From Deltaproteobacteria bacterium (GTDB taxonomy: Bacteria > Desulfobacterota > Desulfomonilia > UBA1062): a stretch of 61,765 nt of DNA. A program made the translations under genes and the position numbers. The stretch is taken from assembly GCA_018433085.1 (NCBI GenBank), contig JAHDRW010000025.1:1-61765 (forward strand), in the 5' to 3' direction. Below are positions 43,512 to 51,230 of this stretch, in pieces (the stretch's first letter is position 1; each line of letters opens with the position of its first letter). The notes beneath the pieces are model-generated. The model searched no databases, was not told where the DNA came from, and saw only the letters and a program-made list of their open reading frames with translations.

Positions 43512-44612
43512 TTGGAAGACAGGTTCCGGGGTGTCCATATTCTGTTCCGGCTTTTCCTTGCGGCTGCCGCCGCCATATGGTCCTGCGGAGAGGAACATCC
43601 CGACAGGGAGCAGGCGGGAGCGGAGTTTCCGGCTGCCTACCGATTCAATCTGCAAGCCGGTCAATCGGCCCCTGTTCTCACATTCTCGCAGCTCCTGGAC
43701 GGCAGGAAGAGATTCATCGAGGTGAGGGACGATGGCCGGGGACGGTTCACCGGCACCTACGAACCGGATTCCGGCAGGATCGTCCTCGATGAGGGGGTCG
43801 TGCTGATCGTCTCTTCCCCGGACTACTGGGACGACACCCCCGGAGACCTCACCTTTTCCGTGGAAGAGGGTATCGAGATTGTCCGGGATTTTCCCGCCTT
43901 CCGCACCACCTTTCCCCGGTTCGGAACCTTTGCGGTGACCGACGGTTTCGACACCGTCCGGGGGACCTTTGCCGGGATAACCGGTGAGCGGGGCGTGAAT
44001 CTGAGCGTCAACGGGTCGGGATTGACCTTTTTCCGGGAGGACGCCTTTGCCGGCCTGTACGGCGTGGAGGCCGACGTCCGGGAGCGGAAGGCAAGTCTAG
44101 CGTTCATCATCGTGAATCTGCTCGTGAGACAGGTTTTCTTCGTGGCCCGGACCGTCGATTTCATCCATGAGCATGAGCTGGATCTTCTGGATGAAGAAAT
44201 CCTGACCTTTTCCTGCAGCGACCTGTCTTTTTCATCGGGCCCGTCATCGGAGACAGGCTCCCGCACACTCACGTGGTTCGATGCGGACAGCGATGATCAA
44301 CTGGGTGCGGGTGACGGTTTCCGGTGGGACCTGCTCTCCTGCTGGGAAGGCGATCGGGACGGGCTCGTGGAAGGTCTGATGAGCGGGCGGGTCGATTTCG
44401 CCTCGATGGTGGACGTACGCGTGAGGAGAAACGGCGGGGACGTCCTCACCCGGTTCGGCTTCGATCAAGGTGGCGGTGCGGGCGTGCGGTTCATCGACCT
44501 CGCTGTCACCGAGGTGCGGGATGAGGGCCGGCCCCTTGTCACCGACGGGAGCCGGACCTTTACCCTGAACGGGGAATTCTCGCTCGTCTTTTCCGAAACA
44601 GACCGCGACTGA
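43512..44612 (+). CDS. Paralogous lipoprotein B with EF-hand-like loop
   Basis: A 366-residue paralogue of lipoproteins A, C and D. I choose a TTG start at 43512: it has AAGGGGGAG ahead, gives LEDRFRGVHI, similar to MENRFWRKVV of lipoprotein D, and puts the lipid-bearing Cys at residue 25, exactly as in the other three. An ATG at 43485 is the alternative. The N-terminal TGTYEPDSGRIVL and VEEGIEIV strands match those of C and D. The C-terminal module has Cys235 (LTFSC), a 12-residue acidic loop Asp257-Asp268 (DADSDDQLGAGD), FRW and Cys277 (SCW). Calcium binding and a disulfide are inferred. Lipoprotein C follows by 110 bases and may be co-transcribed. Confidence 0.75.
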   Translation: MEDRFRGVHILFRLFLAAAAAIWSCGEEHPDREQAGAEFPAAYRFNLQAGQSAPVLTFSQLLDGRKRFIEVRDDGRGRFTGTYEPDSGRIVLDEGVVLIVSSPDYWDDTPGDLTFSVEEGIEIVRDFPAFRTTFPRFGTFAVTDGFDTVRGTFAGITGERGVNLSVNGSGLTFFREDAFAGLYGVEADVRERKASLAFIIVNLLVRQVFFVARTVDFIHEHELDLLDEEILTFSCSDLSFSSGPSSETGSRTLTWFDADSDDQLGAGDGFRWDLLSCWEGDRDGLVEGLMSGRVDFASMVDVRVRRNGGDVLTRFGFDQGGGAGVRFIDLAVTEVRDEGRPLVTDGSRTFTLNGEFSLVFSETDRD

Positions 44613-44663
44613 GAACAGACGCGTTTATCCTCGTGCAGACGTTCCGATTTTCTTAAGGCACCG

Positions 44664-44684
44664 CCCTGCACGCTTGAGGCAGGG
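44664..44684 (+). promoter_or_regulatory. Stem-loop between lipoproteins B and C
   Basis: CCCTGC (44664-44669) and GCAGGG (44679-44684) form a 6-base stem in the 110-base gap, without a T-run. It may be a weak attenuator or an RNA-stability element rather than a terminator. Confidence 0.3.
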
Positions 44685-44722
44685 AAGGCCGCTACCGGAA
44701 CCGAAAACGAAAGGAGAAACCT

Positions 44723-46393
44723 ATGGGAAAAAACGTGATGAAAATGATTGTGCTGATGGCTCTTGCCGCAGCGGTTTTGTTCTTGTCCGTTTCCTGCGAC
44801 GATGACGACGATGACGACAATAGTGCCCCGGTTGCCGGCGAATCGCAGCTTCGGGGCAGTTATGCCTATACCCTTGACCTCGCGGGTTCGGGACAGCCTC
44901 TGGTTATCACGCAGACCGATACAGACGTGCAGAGGACTGCAGAGGTAAGCAGCCCGGATGAAACTCCGGTGACAGGGACATACACGCCGGAAGAGCGTAG
45001 GATCACCATGGCTCAGGAAACCATCCTGCTGGTCAGGGCCGGGAACTTTCTGGGCGAGGATGCCACGGACTACACCATTACCGTCCAGGAAGAGATTGTG
45101 TTTCGTGGTGAAACCGCGCTGGCTCAGGAAGAAGAAGCTGTTCCGCCAGGAAATGGGCTCGCTCCGGAGGGAGACGAAACTCAGCAGATTCCCCCGGGCG
45201 ATGGAGACACCACCGTGATCGGCCCGGAATCATCACCCCCGGTGATCGAGGGAGACGCCACCATGCCCGGTTCGGACTCGCCGGTGGCCCAGGACGGTAC
45301 CACTATGGAAGACGGGCTGGACATCACGGTCTCCACCGAGGACGATCCATCCACCCCGGGGCTGGATGAGCCCCCCGTGGTCGAGATAGACGGCCAGTCC
45401 GGCATGGACCAGGACACCGGGACGATCATGGATATGGAAGACACCTCGGTACCCACAGACACAGCCGACACCCCGGTTGCCGATACCCAGACGCCTCCGG
45501 CAGGGGAAGAGATCGATATCCTGACCGATGGAGGGGACACGGTCTTCACCGGCCGGGACGGGGCACCGCCAGTAACTCCGGAAGCAGATCAGCCCCCGGC
45601 GTCGCAGGACAGCGGAGCACCCGGGGCAGCCCAGGGAGAAGGCTCGGTTACCATGGAAGAACAGGTGCCCGTACAGGGTTCCTATGCCCTCACCTATGAC
45701 GGGAATACCATCACGGTCGCCTTTGCCGGTGATGCAGATGCCGGAAGGGTGAATGTGTCGAGAAACGGGGATGACCCGGCTTCCTTCGAGGTGAATGAAT
45801 TCGCAGGTCTTGTCGATAGCGACGCGCCTGACTGGCAGCAAAGGGCAAGCCTTTCATACATGATCATTCGTCTGCTCGTGGACCAGGCCCTGCTGGCGGT
45901 AGAGACAACGGACATCATCGAGGACAACCGGCAGGTGCTTCTCGTTGATACCACGGTTTCTTTCGACTGCAACGAGGCCGTTCTGGAAGAAGGGGTCGAG
46001 GATCCCGGGTTCTTCCTGCCCATGGGGAACCGGGCCCTGGTCTGGCTCGATGAGAACCAAAACAGCGCAGTGGACGCCGGAGACGATTTCCGGTGGGAGA
46101 TCGCCTCGTGCTGGGAGTCCGCCGAGGATGACCTCATCGACGGCCTCGCAAACGGCGAGGTCCTGTTCTCCGGGTATGTCAGGGACATGGAGCAGCGGGA
46201 CGGGCAGCAGGTCCTCACCCGCTTCGGCTTCGATACGGACGGTAACGGGGGGGTCCTCTATACCGACCTGGTGTTTTTTCCCGTGGGAGAGGAGGAAACC
46301 CCCGGGGTCCTGACACTGGACCCGGTGCGGTCGTTTACCCTCAACGGGGGATTTACCGTGATATTCAACGAGCTCCAGCAGGAAGAAGGCTGA
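44723..46393 (+). CDS. Paralogous lipoprotein C with long acidic Pro/Thr-rich insertion
   Basis: A 556-residue member of the four-protein family. The signal peptide ends in LSVSC (Cys25), followed by a run of seven Asp. The N-terminal strand unit (TGTYTPEERRITM, TVQEEIVF) is followed by an insertion of about 180 residues (131-312), rich in Asp, Glu, Pro, Thr and Gly and nearly free of aromatic residues, not present in the other paralogues. The shared module follows: DWQQRASLSYMIIRLLVDQ, Cys416 (VSFDC), the loop Asp443-Asp454 (DENQNSAVDAGD), FRW, Cys463 (SCW) and VLTRFGFD. The insertion is probably disordered and may extend the protein from the membrane or bind cations. GAAAGGAG precedes the ATG. 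Confidence 0.78.
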   Translation: MGKNVMKMIVLMALAAAVLFLSVSCDDDDDDDNSAPVAGESQLRGSYAYTLDLAGSGQPLVITQTDTDVQRTAEVSSPDETPVTGTYTPEERRITMAQETILLVRAGNFLGEDATDYTITVQEEIVFRGETALAQEEEAVPPGNGLAPEGDETQQIPPGDGDTTVIGPESSPPVIEGDATMPGSDSPVAQDGTTMEDGLDITVSTEDDPSTPGLDEPPVVEIDGQSGMDQDTGTIMDMEDTSVPTDTADTPVADTQTPPAGEEIDILTDGGDTVFTGRDGAPPVTPEADQPPASQDSGAPGAAQGEGSVTMEEQVPVQGSYALTYDGNTITVAFAGDADAGRVNVSRNGDDPASFEVNEFAGLVDSDAPDWQQRASLSYMIIRLLVDQALLAVETTDIIEDNRQVLLVDTTVSFDCNEAVLEEGVEDPGFFLPMGNRALVWLDENQNSAVDAGDDFRWEIASCWESAEDDLIDGLANGEVLFSGYVRDMEQRDGQQVLTRFGFDTDGNGGVLYTDLVFFPVGEEETPGVLTLDPVRSFTLNGGFTVIFNELQQEEG

Positions 46394-46448
46394 CAGCCCG
46401 GCAGGCTCCAGCCGCCGCAGGCTGAAAAATCGATGCATGGATAATCGG

Positions 46449-46478
46449 GCGCCGGGTCTGTGACCAAAGGCCCGGCGC
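46449..46478 (+). terminator. Hairpin terminator after lipoprotein C
   Basis: GCGCCGGG (46449-46456) and CCCGGCGC (46471-46478) form a perfect 8-base stem with a 14-base loop, followed by TGTTCTGCC. The T-rich tail is modest. Confidence 0.45.
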
Positions 46479-46529
46479 TGTTCTGCCTGCAGGTCATGAT
46501 GCCCGTGTCGCCGCTGATTGCGTAAAGGC

Positions 46530-46557
46530 TTGAGCCGGCGGGGATGTGCTCTATTAT
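46530..46557 (+). promoter_or_regulatory. Promoter-like element of lipoprotein D
   Basis: TTGAGC (46530-46535), 16 bases, TATTAT (46552-46557), with the flanks GCTTGAGCC and TATTATTA also seen before lipoprotein B. The implied leader is about 430 bases. Confidence 0.45.
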
Positions 46558-46747
46558 TAAACTATAACGAAAAATAACCGGCGAGAGGCCCGATTCCTGC
46601 TCCTCACGTGATACCCTTGCCTGCTGAACAGATATCTTGCCGGATAGCAGAGTGCCCATCATCCTGGGCTCGATAGAGGGGTCATATCCCCGCTCACGGT
46701 GTGCATTACCAGCTTGGCAGGAGAATCGGTCCGCTTTCCGGGAATCA

Positions 46748-46769
46748 CTTCGTTGTCCCGGCAACGAAG
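46748..46769 (+). promoter_or_regulatory. Stable stem-loop in the lipoprotein D leader
   Basis: Perfect 8-base arms CTTCGTTG and CAACGAAG with the loop TCCCGG lie in the middle of the proposed leader, about 215 bases before the start codon. Confidence 0.4.
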
Positions 46770-46985
46770 CATGGTTGAGGAGGTTGGATTCCATGGGCGC
46801 TCGATTCCCGCACGCTTTTCCCTGGAGAAAAACCCGTGCGGCCTGCTTTTTCCCCAAGTTTTTCCGCGACTCCCGCCTGTATGTTCTGCCCGTGTCGATC
46901 ACGGGGTTCCATGCCTGAAGGAATGATGTGGCGTCAGGTGATACATGAGGACCATTCCAGATTCCTTTAAGGAAAGGAGGATTCT

Positions 46986-48170
46986 ATGGAGAACCGATTT
47001 TGGAGAAAGGTTGTTCTGTTTGGGATTATGATCGCCCTATCGTTCATGCTCGCGGCCTGCGGCGATGATGACGATGATGATACGCCGGCTGCCCCGGCTT
47101 CGAGCGACCAGCCTGCGGAAGGAGACAACGGCGGTAGTCCCTCGGATGGAATCGGCCCTGAAGCCTCGGCGGAGATGCTCGATTCTTACGACTTCGTCAT
47201 GACCATCCAGGGCGGAGAGCCGTATCTCACGCTCGTCCAGCCCATCGGCGAAAACGAGAGGACCCTGGTGGTGACCAACCGGGGGGGTGGGAGCTTCACG
47301 GGCGTCTACGATCCCGCGGCCGGTGAGGTTGTCTTCAACGGAGGTTCAACCTTTATTCTCACCACCACCAACTACTGGGGAGACACCACCCTCGAGAGCT
47401 TTCCCATCCTTGTGGAGGAAGACATCGTGTTCCTGGAGGATTTGCCAGGGGCCCAGGACAATTTCCCCGTGGAAGGCTCGTTTTCGCTCCGCTATGTAGT
47501 GAACACTGTCGTGGTAGACTTCGTCAGCGAGGACGAGGCCCCTGGGGTGAGCATGAGGAGAAACGACGAGGACCCGGTCTTTTATTCCTTTGACGAGCTG
47601 GACGATCTCCTGGACGAGAACGTGATGGTGTGGCGGCAGAAGGTGGGCCTTGCGTACTATGTCCTGGAATTTCTGGCAGAGCAGTCGATTTTCGCGGCAA
47701 GGACCGGCGACGTTATCGTCGGCAGGGCGGCAGGGCTGGAAGAAAACGGGAGCATCACCTTCACATGCAGCACCTTTCCACCCGATGCCGTCCCCGATCC
47801 TTCCCGTACTCTTACCTGGCTCGACACGGACGAGAGCGGAGGAATCGGCTCTGGTGATGCGTTCAGGTGGGATTTCGTCTCGTGCTGGACCGACGAGGCA
47901 GGGACCCTTATCGACGATCTGATGCATGGGCAGGTGGATTTGCAGGGATATGTCCAGGACGTGGAGCAGAGAGACGGCATGGACGTTCTTACCCGGTTCG
48001 GATTCGAGCCCGAGGTCCAGACCACTGCCGGCGTGACCTATACGGATGTCGTCCAGACGGAAATCGAGGAGGAGACCCCGGGCACCCTTTCCATCGACCC
48101 GAAGAGGACCTATGTCGTCAACGGGGGGTACAGCATCCTTTTCTCCGAACCGGCTGTTGTGGAACAGTAG
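46986..48170 (+). CDS. Paralogous lipoprotein D with EF-hand-like loop
   Basis: A 394-residue paralogue of lipoproteins A-C. The classical lipobox MLAAC puts the lipidated Cys at residue 25, followed by a Gly and six Asp and a Ser/Pro/Gly-rich linker to about residue 60. The strand unit TGVYDPAAGEVVF and VEEDIVFLEDLP is shared with B and C. The helical segment VWRQKVGLAYYVLEFLAEQ leads to the C-terminal module: Cys261 (ITFTC), the acidic 12-residue loop Asp280-Asp291 (DTDESGGIGSGD), FRW, Cys300 (SCW) and VLTRFGFE. A strong AAAGGAGG precedes the ATG. A good hairpin terminator follows, so it is probably transcribed alone from its own promoter. Function unknown; surface or periplasmic calcium binding is inferred. 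Confidence 0.8.
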   Translation: MENRFWRKVVLFGIMIALSFMLAACGDDDDDDTPAAPASSDQPAEGDNGGSPSDGIGPEASAEMLDSYDFVMTIQGGEPYLTLVQPIGENERTLVVTNRGGGSFTGVYDPAAGEVVFNGGSTFILTTTNYWGDTTLESFPILVEEDIVFLEDLPGAQDNFPVEGSFSLRYVVNTVVVDFVSEDEAPGVSMRRNDEDPVFYSFDELDDLLDENVMVWRQKVGLAYYVLEFLAEQSIFAARTGDVIVGRAAGLEENGSITFTCSTFPPDAVPDPSRTLTWLDTDESGGIGSGDAFRWDFVSCWTDEAGTLIDDLMHGQVDLQGYVQDVEQRDGMDVLTRFGFEPEVQTTAGVTYTDVVQTEIEEETPGTLSIDPKRTYVVNGGYSILFSEPAVVEQ

Positions 48171-48216
48171 GCGCCGGAGGCTTGGGGACACCTCGACCGG
48201 AAGTGAAACCGCATGG

Positions 48217-48247
48217 GGCTGCCGGGTCCATAGTCAACCCGGCAGCC
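48217..48247 (+). terminator. Rho-independent terminator after lipoprotein D
   Basis: Perfect 11-base arms GGCTGCCGGGT (48217-48227) and ACCCGGCAGCC (48237-48247) with a 9-base loop, followed by TTCTGTTTC. The stem is strong and lies 46 bases after the stop codon. The rest of the gap up to 48483 shows only a TATTAT near 48407 without a matching -35 element. Confidence 0.7.
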
Positions 48248-48483
48248 TTCTGTTTCACCCCTTTGCATCGCCCGCCTGAAGCGGTACGTTTTCACATCCT
48301 TGCATGAGGGGACACCATCGGCGTCGTGCGCTCCCGAGGCCGGGCATTCCTGGGCCCTCATGGGCCGCGCCCCTTCGAGCCGGTAGCTTTTTCCTGCACA
48401 CGGGTGTATTATTCAAGGATTATCCGGCAGAGGCCGCAGAGGCGATCCGTCCGTCTCCGGCCTGAGAAGGGGGACGGGTTGCC

Positions 48484-50367
48484 ATGATATCGAAGAGGAG
48501 ACTGATTACACGGCTCACCCTGCGGCTCGAGCTCTATATCAACCTCATCGTGCTCCCCCTGGCCGTTTACTACGGCACCATTGCCGGGAGATACGAGGGC
48601 GAAAAGCTCGTCTATCTCATCGTCTCCGCCTTCATCGCCGGCCTGCTCGCCACCCTGTTCGGCGCCTCGGTGAGGGTCTGGAAGCTCTCCCGCATCCTGA
48701 GCGCGATGGAAACGCCCGGGGAGGATTACGCGGCGGTCAAGCTCAGGCTCCTGTCGTACCCCCGCACCGAGAGCACGATCATCATCTTAAGGTGGGTGTT
48801 CGGTCTCTTGTGCTGTTACCTCATCATGAGGGCATTCATCCAGTTGAGCTGGCTGGAGACGCTGCCGGTCTTCTTCGTGCTCATCCTGTGCATCCCCATC
48901 AACGGCGTCATATCCTACACCACCACCGAGCACCTCCTGGCGCCCGTGCTCATGGACGAGCGGATCAGGGGGATCTATCTTCCCCCGCACATGTACAAGC
49001 CCTTCAGCGTCTCCTTGAGGACCGTGTTCATCGTGGTCTCCGTGCTCATCATCCCGCTGGTCACCCTGGGACACTTCCTGTTCGTCTCGCACCTGCTGTC
49101 CATGCACTTCACCGACCTGTACTCCCACGTGTTCATCATCCTCTCCCTCTCCCTGGCGGCCATCTTTGTCACGGTCTACGAGTCGAACGCCGGGATCCGG
49201 TCTGGGCTCATGATGACGGTCAGGAACCTGGCCGAGCTCGAGAAGGGGAACCTGAACGTGGAGCCCATACCCCTGCTCACCAAGGGCGAGATCGGGATCA
49301 TCAGCCAGTATGTCAATATCCTCGCCCTTTCCCTGCGCAACTCCGAGGAGATGTTCTCCAAGGCCTTCCGCTCCTCACCGGTGGGCATCGTCATCTGGAA
49401 GATCGACGGGGGCTACTTCCTCAATGTGAACGAGAGTTTCACCAAGATATCCGGCTATGCCCGGGGAGACGTGGTGAACAGCACCATCGGTGACGTGGGG
49501 CTGTTCCGCAGCAGGGACGACTACGACCGGATGATCAACGTCCTGGTGGGGCAGGGCAAGGTCAGGGGCTTCGATACGGAGCTGTGCACCCGCTCGGGAG
49601 AGACCCGGACGGTCACCATCTCCGCGGAGGTGATCATGCTCTGGGACGAACCGTGCATGATCGCGACCATCGAGGACGTCACGGAGAAGAAGGCCCTGGA
49701 GCGCGAGATCCTGAGCATCGGCGAGAGGGAGCGGCAGAAGATCGGACAGGATCTCCACGACGACCTGGGGCCGCACCTCATCGGGATCGAGGTGATGAGC
49801 GAGCTGCTGAAGAAGAAGCTCCAGGAGCGGATCGTTCCCTCGGCGGACGAGGTGGAGAAGATCCGCTTCCTGATCGAGAAGGCAATCGAGAAGACGAGGC
49901 GGCTCTCGCGCGGGCTCTGCCCCGTGTTTCTGGCCGATCACGGCCTGGAGTCGCTCCTGCAGGAGATGGCCTCGAACATCCGGGAGGTCCACGGCATCGC
50001 CTGCGTGTTCCGGTACGACCGCTCGATCCTGGTGGACGACATCTCCGTGTGCACGCACCTCTACTCCATCGTGCACGAGTCGATCCACAACGCCATCCGG
50101 CACGGCCGCGCGGACCGTATCGAGATCGATCTGTGCTATGACGGCTGCACGGTCACGCTCACCATCACGGACAACGGCAGCGGCATGAGCAGCCTGGAGC
50201 AGCCCCAGGGCATGGGGCTCAAGATCATGAATTTCCGGGCAGCCATGATCGGGGCGGAGCTGAAGATCGACAGCGCCCCCGGGGAAGGGACACGGGTGAC
50301 CCTGTCGTTCCGGCACGACGACCACCGCGTGCGGGAGCCGCTGCACACGGCCGAGGGTGCATCATGA
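48484..50367 (+). CDS. NarX/DegS-type membrane histidine kinase with PAS domain
   Basis: A 627-residue sensor kinase. The N-terminal 240 residues contain about six hydrophobic helices, followed by a HAMP-like linker (about 240-290), a PAS domain (about 290-405), a HisKA_3 dimerisation region with the phosphoacceptor in ERERQKIGQDLHDDLGPHL (His about 424), and an HATPase domain with HESIHNAIRHG, DNGSGM and GMGLKIMNFR. This is the NarL/LuxR-partner kinase class. It overlaps the response regulator gene by four bases (ATGA), so the two are translationally coupled. AGGGGG lies before the ATG. The signal is unknown; the aldehyde oxidoreductase cluster downstream is a plausible target. Confidence 0.94.
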   Translation: MISKRRLITRLTLRLELYINLIVLPLAVYYGTIAGRYEGEKLVYLIVSAFIAGLLATLFGASVRVWKLSRILSAMETPGEDYAAVKLRLLSYPRTESTIIILRWVFGLLCCYLIMRAFIQLSWLETLPVFFVLILCIPINGVISYTTTEHLLAPVLMDERIRGIYLPPHMYKPFSVSLRTVFIVVSVLIIPLVTLGHFLFVSHLLSMHFTDLYSHVFIILSLSLAAIFVTVYESNAGIRSGLMMTVRNLAELEKGNLNVEPIPLLTKGEIGIISQYVNILALSLRNSEEMFSKAFRSSPVGIVIWKIDGGYFLNVNESFTKISGYARGDVVNSTIGDVGLFRSRDDYDRMINVLVGQGKVRGFDTELCTRSGETRTVTISAEVIMLWDEPCMIATIEDVTEKKALEREILSIGERERQKIGQDLHDDLGPHLIGIEVMSELLKKKLQERIVPSADEVEKIRFLIEKAIEKTRRLSRGLCPVFLADHGLESLLQEMASNIREVHGIACVFRYDRSILVDDISVCTHLYSIVHESIHNAIRHGRADRIEIDLCYDGCTVTLTITDNGSGMSSLEQPQGMGLKIMNFRAAMIGAELKIDSAPGEGTRVTLSFRHDDHRVREPLHTAEGAS

Positions 50368-51020
50368 GCGATACGGGCAAGGTAAGGATACTGATCGTGG
50401 AGGATCACGAGATCTTCCGTCTGGGCATCAAAGAGCTCATCAATCACGAACCCGACCTGTGCGTGTGCGGCGAGGCCGATGAGGTGGCCACGGCACGCAG
50501 GCTCATGAGCGAGACCGACCCGGACATGGCCATCATCGACATCACGCTCAAGAAGAGCAACGGCATCGACCTGATCCGGGAGGTGAATGCCTCGGGAAAA
50601 GACATGAAAGTCCTCGTACTCTCCATGCACGACGAGCTCCTCTATGCCGAACGCTCGCTGCAGGCAGGGGCGAGGGGGTATATCATGAAGCAGGAGACCT
50701 CGCGGTCCATTGTCAAGGCCATCCGGCACATCCTTGAAGGCGGCATCTACGTGAGTCCCAACATCATGGAAAACCTCCTGAGCAGGGTGAGGGCCGGCCA
50801 GGACCCCCTGGAGAAATCACCGCTCCAGAGCCTTTCGGAACGGGAGTTCACGGTCCTGCGCATGATCGGGGAGGGAAAAGCCACGGGCGACATCGCCGAT
50901 ACCATGTGCCTGAGCGTGCGCACCATCAGCACCTACCGGGAGAGGATCAAGGAAAAGCTGGGGCTGAAGAATGCCGCCGAGCTGGTCCGCTATGCGGTGC
51001 GCTGGGTGGAGGAGAACTGA
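50364..51020 (+). CDS. NarL/FixJ-type response regulator
   Basis: A 218-residue regulator: an N-terminal receiver with IVEDHEIFRLG, the phospho-accepting Asp in MAIIDITLKKSNG, the conserved Lys in YIMKQETS, and a C-terminal LuxR-type helix-turn-helix with LSEREFTVLRMIGEGKATGD and VRTISTYRERIKEKLG. It is the cognate partner of the overlapping kinase. The oxidoreductase cluster begins 210 bases downstream on the same strand. The gap contains a GACACC/GGTGTC stem (51036-51056) without a T-run and an AT-rich stretch, so separate transcription of the cluster is likely. Confidence 0.95.
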   Translation: MSDTGKVRILIVEDHEIFRLGIKELINHEPDLCVCGEADEVATARRLMSETDPDMAIIDITLKKSNGIDLIREVNASGKDMKVLVLSMHDELLYAERSLQAGARGYIMKQETSRSIVKAIRHILEGGIYVSPNIMENLLSRVRAGQDPLEKSPLQSLSEREFTVLRMIGEGKATGDIADTMCLSVRTISTYRERIKEKLGLKNAAELVRYAVRWVEEN

Positions 51021-51230
51021 AGCCGCGCAGCCCTTGACACCCCGGCCGCCGGTGTCGGGTCGGACGATTATATCTCTTTGTTTCTATGAAATATACTTCT
51101 CTGTAGCAGGTGCTCCTATACGGTGCTGCATACCGCTGGTACGCGAGAATCCGCTGCCCCCCGATTGCATGAACGCCGGCCGGCGCTTACTCTTTTCCCT
51201 GTACACTTCTGTCAAAAGGAGGTCGTTGCT

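Larger units (their letters stand above)
46394..46985. other. Long intergenic region and leader of lipoprotein D
   Basis: About 590 bases. It contains a terminator-like hairpin after lipoprotein C (46449-46478), a promoter-like pair (46530-46557) and a roughly 430-base leader with a stable stem-loop (46748-46769) and a small TTCCTT-T-AAGGAA dyad next to the ribosome site. No reading frame with family features is present. Confidence 0.45.

Noticed and set aside
51034..51070. TTGACA promoter for the aldehyde oxidoreductase
   Set aside because: The nearest TATA-like hexamer is about 29 bases away, too far, and the TTGACA is part of a stem-loop.
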